64,000 nt of DNA from Pseudeuparius sepicola (Eukaryota > Arthropoda > Insecta > Coleoptera > Anthribidae): the NCBI GenBank assembly GCA_963920635.1, contig OY987299.1, forward strand, positions 130,569,373 through 130,633,372, in the 5' to 3' direction. Below, one piece after another: positions 44,641-56,037 of the stretch. How positions within the stretch are numbered: the first letter of the stretch is position 1; each line of letters opens with the position of its first letter. Below the pieces are notes generated by a model. It was not told the origin of the DNA. It ran no database searches and saw nothing but the letters and a program-made list of their open reading frames with translations. Both the position numbers and the translations under genes were made by a program.

Positions 44641-45972
44641 GGCTGTTTGCTTTATTGCAAAAATGATATTTTTTGGGAGTTATTCAGGGCGTTCACTTTT
44701 CGTTGGCAACACACTGCATAGCTTTTTGGCGTCGAAGCAATTTTACTATTATTTTTCATATCAGCAAAGGTGCATGCTATGAAGGGTTCGTGTATAAAAA
44801 AACTTCTGTAATTGCTCAATTATAAAATCTAAATTAACGATTCGATTACCGAATTCTTCTTGAACCACATTAGGGTCAGTTGAACATCTATTAATGTTTG
44901 ATTGGATAATTGTTCTGCATAATAGTGTTGCTACGACTAAAAAAGTGCGTCTAAAGTCTACTTCTTTAAAATGTTTTATATAACTAGTAGGTATTCCATA
45001 TTTACATTTGTGTAATAATAAATAAATCTAACTAAAAACTTTCTACACTGTAAGAGTTCACTTTAGAGGGATTAAAGTGAATAGGCCATATTATATCACA
45101 ACGGTTTCGTTAATCTATAAAATTACATCCTCAAGGACTAATTTATAGAGTTACGAAACTGGTCTCCCTTTTTAAATAAAGTAATAGTTGTGAGATAATT
45201 GGAGCTATTAATTTCTAATCCCTTGTAAATGTTCCATTCAAAGCCCTGTTTTTCCCAGAAAGTTTGTTTCCCAAACCCTAGGCACCTGCAGTACTACTTA
45301 TACCTAAATCCGAATAAGTGTGCAAAATGCAAAATATGTAGGTACCCCTCTCTCAAATTCTGGAAACCATATTAGGTACCTACGGGAATAAAAGCACTCA
45401 AGCCCACAAATTACTCCTATTGGTTTCACTCCATGTGACTGTTGTGACATCATTATCAAACATTATAGGTATTCTTGCCCTGACTACGGTTCAGTTTCAG
45501 AACCTTATTCTGACAAATCTGAACTATCGAACATCCTAGAAAATGTATTAAAATGTCATAAATTCGACAGACTGGAACAATAAAATGTACTATTTTTATT
45601 TTGCCCGATTTTCAACTCCAATAACTTTCGAACAATCTTCTAACGAAGAAGTTTCTAAAACTGACTGGATGTCAGAATTATTATCGTTCCCTCTGGAAAG
45701 TATATAAATTAGCTTTTATCATGCAGCGATTTACATAGGAATTCGTTTTCAAAAAATGCTTCACATGACCCATTTATTTGGCAAAATTATTACTTGTACC
45801 TATCACATTTTTAAAGTAAAAATCAAGCGCACAATTTGGTCTAGAATTTAAATTTACTCTTTTTGCACGACCAGGCCATTTTATGCCCTAGGGATTAAAC
45901 CATTTTACACAAAAGCAAAAAGTAGGTACTTTGTGAATAATAATTATTTATTTTCTAAAATTTATTTGTGAG

Positions 45973-46383
45973 ATCCATTTAATTTTTAATCGGGTTTTTC
46001 GCCACCAAACTGATCGAAGGACAACTTTTTCAAGTTGCCTGGAAAATTCATAAATTCTTAACAGTGAATGAACGAAACTTTAAACGTGTAACTCAAAAAA
46101 TAACTTCAACAAATTTGTTTTCTGAGCTTTCGGAGAATAAATCTTCCAATTTTCCTCCTTTCTCAAAGATCATGCCACGTCTGAAGTGGCATGATCTTTG
46201 AGAAAGGAGGAAGATTTATTCTCCGAAAGCTCAGAAAACAAATTTGTTGAAGTTATTTTTTGAGTTACACGTTTAAAGTTTCGTTCATTCACTGTTAAGA
46301 ATTTATGAATTTTCCAGGCAACTTGAAAAAGTTGTCCTTCGATCAGTTTGGTGGCGAAAAACTCAATTAAAAATTAAATGGAT
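45973..46383. mobile_element. 411-bp near-perfect fold-back inserted in unit copy 1 only
   Basis: Arms of about 200 bases begin ATCCATTTAATTTTTAATCG and pair almost perfectly, with the loop at TCTGAA (about 46182). A 16-bp direct repeat TAATAATTATTTATTT flanks it (45938-45953 and 46384-46399), with 19 extra bases on the left. Unit copy 2 has a single TAATAATTATTTATTT at the matching place (about 50628) and no insert. So it arrived after the tandem duplication, or was lost cleanly from copy 2. Confidence 0.85.
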
Positions 46384-46389
46384 TAATAA

Positions 46390-46773
46390 TTATTTATTTA
46401 TAATTCCTGGAGGAATAATAATAATGAGTATTATTATATGCCAGTCGACATACATAATGTCGCGGTAGAAAATATTTTCTTCGGGTACTCGAAAATATAA
46501 ATATTTGCTAACACACCAACATTCAAAACAAGCGAAACACAAATAAGGGAGACTGAGACTAATAAAATGAAAAATGAACCATCTGATATCGATTGAAAGT
46601 TCTCCTAACGTGGTTTCCGAGCCCGGTGAGGTACGCCGAAGTAGGGGGAAGTAGGGGAACCACGAGTTCCAGCGAACGCCCGCCCGCCCGCCTATCTCCG
46701 TACGTCTAATTCCTGCTCGAATGGCCAATTCACGGATCATTTTATTGCCGGGCAATGGGTTCGTAGTTTTCAA
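46390..46773 (-). other. 127-codon frame, present in both tandem units
   Basis: Starts MKTTNPLPGNKMIRELAIRA and has a GC-rich core (GGRAGVRWNSWFPYFPLLRR), then a hydrophobic tail. Copy 2 has the same frame, 85 codons, at 50756-51013. Because the two units are nearly identical, retention is no proof of selection. No known domain. Could be the 5' exon of an element gene on the minus strand. Confidence 0.3.
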
Positions 46774-47280
46774 ATCATAGCCAAACGAACAAACGTATCG
46801 ACTTGAAAGTAGTCTTAAAATAATGTTATCGAATGCCTCAATCGTCGTTGTGTCTTTCGAATTATTTTTGAGCGGCGGAAATACTCGAAATTCTTAACCG
46901 AATATAGTCGAATTTCGGGTATGTTTGGCATTTTTTTTCACAGTGTCGCATTAGTCCTGCACAGTTCGTGATACACAACGACGATTCTTCGTAGTTTTAT
47001 CTAAGCCACAAAAAAAAAATCAAGTGAAAATATTAAGAAATGCAAGTAGGAGATGTAAACTACGAAACCCTTGAAAATGGGGGGTATCGTAGCGCCTTAA
47101 GGGGGCGGAGCTAGCCTGCGCATCTGGGCGGCGCAGCCTATATCAGCCATGTTTTCAGTTTAGACAGAGGCCTCACTTTCAGTTTAGCGTTTCGAGCGAA
47201 CAGATCTCCAGTGGCGGCGTTTATTTGAAGTTTTCTTTATTGCGAGTGTGTTGTTTTGTTCGGTGTTTTGTCTTATGATC

Positions 47281-47387
47281 ATGAGTAAGACAGAAGCGGG
47301 GGCGTTGTGTGCGCAGCGAAAGGCTGCGTGCGTGAACAAAAGTTACAACTGCTGGTTATCGTTCTTCTCCTTTCCAAAACAGCATTG
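47281..47387 (+). pseudogene. THAP-domain first exon, copy 2
   Basis: Same 35-codon exon and GTAGAT donor as copy 1; the third codon is AAG (Lys) instead of GAG (Glu). The altered Cys spacing is the same in both, so it predates the tandem duplication. Its nearest downstream exon 2 in the same orientation is 52491-52637, 5.1 kb away, but that copy has lost the 5' part including the acceptor. Confidence 0.7.
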
Positions 47388-49104
47388 GTAGATAATTAAT
47401 TGTGAAATCTCTGGGAATTAGTTGCTGTTCAGGTGCAATTTACTGTATTATCAAATACCTTCCACCTAAGTAGGTATCTAAAGGCAGACTTAATTTAAGG
47501 ATTTAATTTAAAAATCGTAAGTTAAAACACTGAAAATGCATGGTGTAGTTCACGCGATTTCACTTAAGAGGCTACGATACTTATGAAATCCGCCCGAAGT
47601 GCCCGACTCAATTCAGGACAAACGTCGCTCGATTAGATATGCCTATCCTTTTCCTTCCTCTAGTCCCCACGACTCCCCACTCCAGCCTGCCCCTTCACAG
47701 TGCTACGACTGAGGCGGCCGGTCGTGGGCACTACACTGAGAAAAATCTGTTACTTTGTAAAAAAAAACCTGTTTAATTCAATATGAGATATTATTCCTCA
47801 AACTCAAGCAGAAGCTTTTTTGTAACTAATAATAATCAATTCAATTACAATTGATATTGAATTCGAATGAATAATTTAAATGTAATATTTCATTTCAATC
47901 AATACCATGTCATGTTCTGGAATTGATTCTATAATACTTCTTTTCTAAGCACATTCTTTTCTCAGAACAACATAACGTTTAATTTGAGGCCTCATGTTCA
48001 TTATTATACTGAAATTACAACTACTGTCATTGAATTTTTGCTGGATTTGTAATAATTGTGGGTACTAATATCAGTTATAATTATTAGTAATATATCATAT
48101 AATAATAATAAGCAAATGATGTGTAAAATGCAAATCAAGTTGCTAGTGCAGCAACTTGTAATTGACAAAAACAGAAATGTTGCAGATGAGATCAATAAAT
48201 TAGGTAATAACATTTAATTTTAGTGGATACAATAGTTCTAGTAACCCCCAGTTTATTAATAGCTCTTCTATTGCATTCACTTGCACAGTGTTCATTATGA
48301 CTACGAACGATATAGAGTGTAGGGTGTAGGGTTGATTCAAAACCTTAACTGAGAAATTTGCCATCATTCGTTTTGGTAAATTGCTCAGTCAAGGTCACAG
48401 TTTTTTTTTTACTAACGTGTTTGTAATAGGAGATTTGGTTCAGTCGAGTTCAATCTAACTTTTATTTGACATGAATTCTAATATGTAATTCTAATGATTT
48501 CTTGAATACCATAAAAATTGAAAAACATGATTTACTGATTATATTGATGAATATAAAAGTTGCAATTAAGTTGCTTTGTTCATCCAATGAATTATAATGT
48601 TTTTTCAGTTGCTTCTGGGGTACTCTTATATAGTTTGGAGTAGTCCGAGGGTGAGAATTATTATTATTTAAATAAAATAAATTTAATTGTTTAAATAAAA
48701 CATGAGACATTTTAAAACCGAGGTTATGCTTTCATTGTAGTATGCCAATTTTAGTATCGAAGTGGCAATACGCGTCTTCTTAACGGAAATTAAACTATTT
48801 TAAACTTATTGGTTCATCTGCAATTACGACGAAAGTATAGATTATATTGTTGGGACCACATGGATTTGCTTGTATATTTAAAGTAATGTAAAAATGACTA
48901 TATACACGAACTCACTAAAATCACAACAGTCTTTTTTTTCTGTGTAGATAATAGGAAATAATAAGTCGGGAGCCGGCCGCCGCCGACGGGACACACGAGT
49001 CTCGCCGATGCCGACGAAGAAGCGCGAATATATATTTAAAAAACGGCGGGTGGCCTGTTTGCTTTATTGCAAAAATGATATTTTTTGGGAGTTATTCAGG
49101 GCGT

Positions 49105-49299
49105 TCACTTTTCGTTGGCAGCACACTGCATAGCTTTTTGGCGTCGATGCAATTTTACTATTATTTCACAGGTGTTAAAAATCATTTTGATATCAGCAAA
49201 GGTGCATACTATGAAGGGTTCGTGTATAAAAAACTTCTGTAATTGCTTAATTATAAAATCTAAATTAACGATTCGATTACCCAATTCTTCTTGAACCAC
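49105..49299 (-). other. 64-codon frame with protein-like composition, unit copy 2
   Basis: MVQEELGNRIVNLDFIIKQL continues to FIVCTFADIKMIFNTCEIIV and a basic end KLHRRQKAMQCAANEK. The frame stays open upstream to about 49370 (CGTIIQSSIDRCSTDPN). The matching part of copy 1 (44690-44900) is broken by an A-run length change and a 24-base deletion. It may be an internal exon of the element's transposase on the minus strand. Family not recognised. Confidence 0.35.
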
Positions 49300-51338
49300 A
49301 TTAGGGTCAGTTGAACATCTATCAATGCTTGATTGGATAATTGTTCCGCATAATAGTGTTGCTACGACTAGACAAGTGTCTAAAGTCTACTTCTATAAAT
49401 TGTTTTATATCTATCTATCTAATCTAATTGAAAACTTTCTACCCTGTAAGAGTTCATTTCAGAGAGATTGGAAGTGAATAGGCCCTATTAGGATATCACA
49501 ACTATTATTTGTTTATTTAAAAACAGTAAGCGGTTTCGTTAATCTATAAAATTACATCATCAAGGACTACAATATAAAATTTAAAAAAGTAAATATAGTC
49601 TAAGAGCTTGCAGAAAATTTGGAGGAGATACTTAAAAAAAGATAATAATCATGTAAATGTTTTTAATTGTTTCAACTTTGACTTGTGGCTGAATGTATAT
49701 ATTTCAAATATATAATGGCTTTATTTATTTATACATATACCTACTACCTGCCCTGAGGATGTAGGTAAATTTATAGAGTTACGAAACCGGTCTCCTTTTT
49801 TAAATAAAGTAATAGTTGTGAGATAATAGGAGCTATTAATTTCTAATCCCTTGTAAATGTTTCATTCAAAGCCCTATTATTCCCAGAAAGTTAGTTTCTC
49901 AAACCCTATGCAACTGCCACTACTACTTATACCTAGGTATACCTAAATCCGAATAATAAGTGTGCAAAATATATGTGTTAGTACCCCAGTAGCCCTGTCT
50001 CAAATTCTGGGAATCCTATTAGCACAGACATATATTATATATGTCTGTGCTATTAGGTACGGGAATAAAAGCACACAAGCCCACAAATTACTCCTATTGG
50101 TTTCACTGTGACTGTTGCGATATCATTATCAAACATTATCCTGACTGCCGTTCAGTTTCAGAACCTTCTGACAAATCTGAATTATCGAATTATCGAACCT
50201 CTTAGAAAATGTATTAAAATGTCGTAAATTCGACAGACTGGAACAATAAAAAATGGATAGACAAGGATAAAATGTACTATTTTTATTTTGCCCGATTTTC
50301 AACTCCAATGACTTTCGAACAATCTTCTAACGAACAAGTTTCTAAAACTGACTGGATGTCAGATTTATAATCGTGCTCTCTGGAAAGTATATAAATTAGC
50401 TTTTATCGTGCAGCGATTTGACACAATAATCGTATTACATAGGATATTATTCGTTTTCAAAAAAGCTTCACATGACCCATTTATTTGACAAAAATATTGC
50501 TTTTACCTATCACATCAAGAGCACAATATGGTCTAGAATTTAAATTTACTCTTTTTGCAAGACCAGGCCATTTTATGCCCTAGGGATTAAACCATTTTAC
50601 GCAAAAGCAAACAGTACTTTGTGAATAATAATTATTTATTTATTATTCCTGAAGGAATAATAATAGTGAGTATTATATTATGTCAGTCGACATACATAAT
50701 GCCGCGGTAGAAAATATTTTCTTCACCTTCGGGTACTCGGAAATATAAATATCTACTAATATTCAAAACAAGCGAAACACAAATAAGGGAGACTGAGACT
50801 AATAAAATGAAAAATGAACCATCTGATATCGATTGAAAGTTCTCCTAACGTGGTTTCCGAGCCCGGTGAGGTACGCCGAAGTAGGGGGAAGTAGGGGAAC
50901 CACGAGTTCCAGCGAACGCCCGCCCGCCCGCCTATCTCCGTACGTCTAATTCCTGCTCGGATGGCCAATTCACGGATCATTTTATTGCCGGGCAATGGGT
51001 TCCTAGTTTTCAAATCATAGCCAAACGAACAAACGTATCGACTTGAAAGTAGTCTTAAAATAATGTTATCGAATGCCTCAATCGTCGTTGTGTCTTTCGA
51101 ATTATTTTTGAGCGGCGGAAATACTCGAAATTCTTAACCGAATATAGTCGAATTTCGGGTATGTTTGGCATTTTTTTCACAGTGTCGCATTAGTCCTGCA
51201 CAGTTCGTGATACACAACGACGATTCTTCATAGTTTTATCTAAGCCACAAAAAAAAATCAAGTGAAAATATTAAGAAATGCAAGTAGGAGATGTAAACTA
51301 CGAAACCCTTGCAAATGGGGGGTATCGTAGCGCCTTAA

Positions 51339-52385
51339 GAATAAGTTAATATCTTAAGTCATTCGTAAATAAAATTATCGAACTTACATGTAATTTAAGA
51401 CAAAAAGGCACAAAAACAACAAAAAACTTTTCAAATCAAAAATATGTTTTTTGGGCTAAATTTTACATGAAGCAAATGTGGATAAATAGAATACATAATA
51501 AGGGTAAAATTAAATCATAAATCCTGTCCTTAAATTAAGTCTGCATAAACAGGAAACAGGCCATACGTTATTGTTAGCAGTGTGGGTTACTCCGTTTACC
51601 TGTGTTCATACCTATGTAGCTATGAATACTAATTACGCTTAGTTTCTTTTATCGAGAAGTTAGGCACCCTTCTAAAGTACATAATAACGACAAACCCGCC
51701 TGTAATATAGTAACGTAGTACCTAATAGCATTAAAAATTATAGACAGAAATTGAAAATGTACAAACAAAAATAAGCTTATTATATGGAAACATCAATAAA
51801 GTTATTTTATGGAAAAAATTAAAAAGTATATCTATTCGCATAGAAATGTCCAAGTTTTTTCGCATAGTCGTAGGTACCTACTGATTTTAATGAAAGAGAC
51901 AAAAACGAAACTGTTTTAGAACTGGGTATAGGTATATTTAATTAATCCGATGAAGACAATATTCTAATACATAAAATACCTGTTTTGTTTTTCATTTGTA
52001 TTCTACAAAATGATTGCTTAAAAAATATTGCTCGGGCAGTAATCAAATTTTAAGATCAATAAAATATTAAATTTTTGGAATAAGATAAGAAAAATCGCCT
52101 TTCTATACCTACTAAATATTTCAGTTATCTAACTACCTTAAATTAAAAATATTCCTTCAAAATCCACTTAACATTTTTGCTTTTCCCAATCATTATTTCA
52201 GTATGTATGATTTGTTGTGTCTTTATAAATGAATGATTTAAAATATCTGAGTACAGACCTACACTATCCCTTCACTAAATTCTAAATACGGCCCTGTTTT
52301 CTAAACAGACAACATGGCGACCACCGGCTTCCAAAGATCAAAGGCGCCGCCGTCGAGTTTATATTCTCCCCTTCCTTGTTCTCTG
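51339..52385. other. AT-rich stretch between tandem unit and right arm
   Basis: No gene or clear repeat ends. The last 70 bases (52315-52385) become GC-rich (GGCGACCACCGGC; GGCGCCGCCGTCGAG) and belong to the arm-proximal sequence related to 42623-42655. Confidence 0.45.
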
Positions 52386-53175
52386 GATATACTAATAAGT
52401 CCGGGCAGTCGGCCTTGTGTAAACAAACGTTTCCCTCTTGCCCTCTCCCGCTCCCCTCCTCATCGAGCCGATCGATATCTTATAATATAAGAAAATATTC
52501 CACCTGAAGAGGCATATAAACCTATAAGAATTTGCAAGGCACATTTTGATGATCAGTCATTCACTTCGTCCAGAAAACGTTTAGTAAAAACTGCTGTCCC
52601 CTCGGCTGTTCCATTAAGATTATTGCCAGAAGCTTATGGTAAGACGCATGCTTGTGGATAGGTACGTATGCGTAATACTTTGTTCTGTATTGTTTATGTC
52701 AATTTAAATATCAAAATATTTACTACAGGATGAAAAAGTAGATATGATTAGTCTTTGTCGTTAAATAGTTATTTGTTATTTATGTTTTTGTCTGCTAGGC
52801 TTTATTAAAAATGAACGTAAAACATAAAAAATTGCATTTTTATTCATGTTCCAACCAAAGTCTACAGATATACCTACTAATTATGTAGATTCTGGTAATA
52901 GCTACCTTGTATTTTAATTTAACTGTACCTACCAAAATCTAACGGTACACTTACCTACACAAATAATGTTGTACCAAAGTCTACAAATAGGTATACAATA
53001 TTTGTAGACTTTGGTAAATAATGGAAAGTCAATATGAACCTGCCCCCGTATAACTAGCTTAAAGGCGATTTCGTTTACTCGCCCTCGTAAATGCGAAGCG
53101 TGCGAGGTGACGCTGATTTACGACCGGTCGCAAAAAATTGTCGGCTATTCCGAGAGATCAAAGGAGTGAGCCGAC
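52386..53175 (+). mobile_element. Right arm of the 15-kb inverted repeat (THAP element)
   Basis: Inverted match to 38292-39197, from TAATAAGTCCGGGCAGTCGG to GAGATCAAAGGAGTGAGCC. Both arms contain a pair of CAAAGTCTACAAATA hairpins and a THAP exon 2 reading outward. This arm has lost about 110 bases around the 5' part of the exon and the AT microsatellite, but is not interrupted by the 3.4-kb insertion. Confidence 0.8.
52491..52637 (+). pseudogene. THAP-domain second exon, right copy, 5'-truncated
   Basis: Encodes IPPEEAYKPIRICKAHFDDQ, SFTSSRKRLV and TAVPSAVPLRLLPEAYG before a GTAAGA donor (52638). The C-x2-H ligands (C-KA-H) and AVP box are intact, unlike in the left arm. The first part of the exon (the QQWKNALG region and splice acceptor) is missing, replaced by unrelated AT-rich DNA. 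So neither arm holds a complete exon 2. Confidence 0.75.
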
Positions 53176-53520
53176 TTTAGTATTTCCAGACTTTGATAGT
53201 GGAGCGAACTTTTTACAAAGTGCACGTTATTTTTTGGCATAGCTTTTAACGACACCGTGTATATTAAATCTGACATCATATTCAAATTCAAAAATTGGGT
53301 TTTGCGTCGTTCTTATTAAATGTCTCACTTCGCAATGTTTGAACAACGCATTGTTTATAAATTAATTGCATATCTACAATTTACAAGCAGATGTTAATTA
53401 CTATTGTAAAGTGTGTTATGTGAATAGTAGGAGGTTTCCTATTTCTCCATTTTTTTATCCATCAGTATACTAAAGCACTGTATTTGCTCAACAGTATACT
53501 TAATACGCAAAAATATTATG
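53176..53520. other. AT-rich stretch, nothing recognised
   Basis: No frame, array or paired ends. It lies between the right arm and a group of small palindromic elements. Confidence 0.4.
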
Positions 53521-53522
53521 TA

Positions 53523-54134
53523 CAGGGTGAGTCAGTTTCTTGTAGCAGAAATTTGGCATTAACCACAAACATATTTTAAAACAAAAAATTCATATCAACA
53601 TACATACAGGGTCATGGCGTACTAGATATTTTGAAAAAAAGAAATCCCCAATGCGGTTATCATGTCCTAATTTCTGCGACAGCTGCCATTTTCGAGGTGT
53701 AACACAAACTTGTGTTTTTTTAAATGGAAACCATAGTTATTTCCGTTATTTTTCCGAATTATCATATCGAGTATTATATCGTTGGAGAGCTGTAAAAATG
53801 CCTGATTTTTCTAGACCACGGCCAACTATGGTTTCCACTTAAAAAACAAAAGTTTGTGTCATATCTCGAAAATGGCAGGCTGCCACGGATAGTAGGACAT
53901 GATAACCGCATTGGGGACACAATTCCCTCCAACTTTTGTATTTACATTTTTTATCTAAAACCAGAAACAACGAAGCTAGATGGATTAGAATAAATCGCCA
54001 AAAATTTCGTTTTTCCAAAATATCTAGTAAGCCACGACTTTTTTCAAAAATCCACAAGGTGCATTAAATTGGACCTACAAAACTGCAATTCTTTCCCCAT
54101 TTAACCTTCCTTCTATAATAAAAAACTCACCCTG
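53523..54134. mobile_element. 612-bp fold-back with CAGGGTGAGT ends
   Basis: Ends CAGGGTGAGTCAGTTTC and AAAAACTCACCCTG, with TA at 53521-53522 and 54135-54136. Inner arms pair well: GCGGTTATCATGTCCTAATT (53652) against its complement near 53905, and ACTATGGTTTCCA around the centre. A subterminal CTTTCCCCATTTAACC box (54091-54106) matches those of the mariner-like fold-backs at 40733 and 56038. No coding sequence. Confidence 0.85.
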
Positions 54135-54136
54135 TA

Positions 54137-54656
54137 AGGTAAAACCGGGTAACATTGACACATCTTTAGAAAATATATTTTTTCTCATTTATAATTACTA
54201 CCAGAAATTTGTAATTTCGTGTGTATATTACTTACTATGTTGTACATATCCAGTGGATAACAATTTCATGTTCAATTTCATTTTTTGCTTAAACATATAT
54301 ACTTTTTTAAAACTATGACATGTGTCAATGTTGCCCCCTCGTAAAGGTAACGTTGACACCCCACGTAAACTCCTCTAAAAGTCAATATTTAGTAAGTGTC
54401 TGGTATCATTGCCAGGTATTATTAATTATTCACAGTTTCTAATCTATCATTTTTTTATTTGGACGGAAAACCTTAGATTACAACTATCCTATTTGCGTTG
54501 GATAAATTTCAACAGTTGTCACTAGAGGGCACAACTAAAAGTGAAATTGTAAAACTGTCAAATTTGCACTCTACCATAACGCACAAGTAAGTACAGGGCA
54601 GGATATTTAAAAATGTGTCAATGTTATCCCCCTGTCAATGTTACCCGGTTTTACCT
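54137..54656. mobile_element. 520-bp element with AGGTAAAACCGGGTAACA ends
   Basis: Left end AGGTAAAACCGGGTAACATT and right end AATGTTACCCGGTTTTACCT are perfect complements over 20 bases. TA lies on both sides (54135-54136 and 54657-54658); the left TA is shared with the preceding fold-back. Interior copies of ATGTGTCAATGTT suggest extended subterminal inverted repeats. Non-coding. Confidence 0.85.
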
Positions 54657-54660
54657 TATA

Positions 54661-54968
54661 CAAATCCATACAATCTTTATTTTTTTATTCTAAAGGCCTT
54701 CAAAAACCGGTCATCTTGCTACCATTGTAAAAACGCAAGTTCAAGGCTGGCTACATTTTTTTCTATTTTATCGCTTTTTTTTATTTAAGCGTTAATCAGG
54801 ACATCCCAAAATCCTATTTAGCTCAACTTTGACACCCCGCAAAATCGTAGCCGGTCCTGGATTTGCATTTTGAAAATGGTAGGAAGGTCAAAAGAAGCGG
54901 TTTTTGAAGGCCTTTCAAACAAAAAAGTTCAGGCTGTTATCTCCGAAAATAATGATTTTATGGATTTG
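54661..54968. mobile_element. 308-bp palindromic element
   Basis: CAAATCCATACAATC at the left and GATTTTATGGATTTG at the right are near complements, with TA on both sides (54659-54660 and 54969-54970). Further pairs such as AAAGGCCTTCAAAAACCGG and CGGTTTTTGAAGGCCTTT lie inside. It starts only two bases after the TA of the preceding element. Non-coding. Confidence 0.75.
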
Positions 54969-54970
54969 TA

Positions 54971-56035
54971 ATATACGTTTAAAAGTAGACACCCTATAGG
55001 TCAACAAGCGCTTCGTCATTTGATACCCATATTAAGGGGTTGAAAAGAAAATGTGATCCGCCATCTTGGAGCGGCGGCCATATTGAATTTAGTGTGATGT
55101 CACTAACTTTATCGCTTTCTACTACTACAATAGTAGTAAAAATGTCCCCTTAAATGACTTATAAAAAAACTTTTTTTTTTCAGTGTTATTGAATAAATAT
55201 AAAATAAGTTTTTAGTTGACTATTTTTGAAAAATGAAAATGGTATTTAAAAAAGGTTTCTACATGCTGCTAAAAAGCCACAAATTAAGAAACAGTATATC
55301 ATATACGTCATTCCCCATTTATTCTGTCTAATCCTCTGAAAAAGTCTAATAGTTACAAAAAATCCCCGATTATCTAAAGAAATTGTTTCATTGTTTGGTG
55401 TCTATGTCTATTTCAAAAATCACGGTATATCAGAGCCTATGACAGCTGTGTATTACCGATGACCGCTACATGTATGTTGCGAGCAAACAAAACATATTTT
55501 TTTCTTATTTTAAAAACAGCAATTCCTAAGTAGAACTTTACCGCGTGTCCAAGGCTTGGCCCATTACCTCGAGCATTCGTGTGATAATAAAGTAAGCCTG
55601 AATACAGATGTCTCATTTGGAGTAACAAACCCAAGAAGAATTTGGAACGCCGCATATAGCCAAGATTTCAGATACCATCTCCGAATGCCAAGCTAACAAG
55701 CGAAGGAAGTTTATTGCTGAAATGCTCGCTGCCTTCTAAGAATAATTATTGTAATACCTACGTCTCGTATTCTATATGAACCGTTTATTAGATTCAACAA
55801 TAAAGGCAGATTTTACTTGGGGAACATAGATAGGATAAAAAAAAAGTAGTTGAATAAAATTATACTAACGAGGAGAAATAAATTAGAGGACTGGAGGTAG
55901 TTTAGAGAAAACATAGCATACTTCGAACTTACAGTAAGTAATCCGGGATGATAGGCCGCGGCCTCGAACAATTCAGAAACGAATTGATAGCAGCCATATG
56001 GAATAATAGTAGGCTCTTGGCGGTGAGATGTATAA
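54971..56035. other. Stretch without a gene; one diverged minisatellite unit
   Basis: At 55057-55101 CCGCCATCTTGGAGCGGCGG and ATTTAGTGTGATGTCAC align with the 122-bp repeat at 58017-59588 and look like an old isolated copy. The rest (including a less AT-rich part at 55430-55720) shows no motif. Confidence 0.45.
55057..55101 (+). repeat. Isolated diverged relative of the 122-bp repeat
   Basis: CCGCCATCTTGGA, GGCCATATTGAATTTAG and TGATGTCAC correspond in order to CCGCCATCTTGGGTGTTCC, GCCATGTTGGATTTAG and TGACGTCAC of the array 3 kb away. Confidence 0.65.
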
Positions 56036-56037
56036 TA

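Larger units (their letters stand above)
42657..47096 (+). mobile_element. TTAA-bounded tandem unit, copy 1 (4.44 kb)
   Basis: The unit starts GGGGGCGGAGCTAGCC after TTAA (42653-42656) and ends GGTATCGTAGCGCC before TTAA (47097-47100). Copy 2 follows directly. An inner inverted pair, GAGGCTACGATAC after TTAA at 43121-43124 and GTATCGTAGCGCC at the end, would define a 3.97-kb element with TTAA duplication. Contents: promoter-like start, THAP exon 1, then mostly AT-rich DNA, a GC-rich GCCGGCCGCCGCCGACGG block at 44552, and a 127-codon minus-strand frame (46390-46773). It contains an extra 446-bp insertion absent from copy 2. Confidence 0.8.
47101..51334 (+). mobile_element. TTAA-bounded tandem unit, copy 2 (4.23 kb)
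   Basis: Same start (GGGGGCGGAGCTAGCC) and end (GGTATCGTAGCGCC) as copy 1, with TTAA at 47097-47100 and 51335-51338. It lacks the 411-bp fold-back but has extra sequence at about 48055-48240 and 49500-49770. The extra part at 48100-48215 reads open on the plus strand as KMQIKLLVQQLVIDKNRNVA and may be an exon deleted from copy 1. Most of the rest is AT-rich without recognised genes. Confidence 0.8.

Noticed and set aside
52321..52420. Promoter or first exon in the GC-rich arm-proximal sequence
   Set aside because: It is part of the inverted arms and their internal relic at 42623, and shows no frame or initiator in a consistent position.
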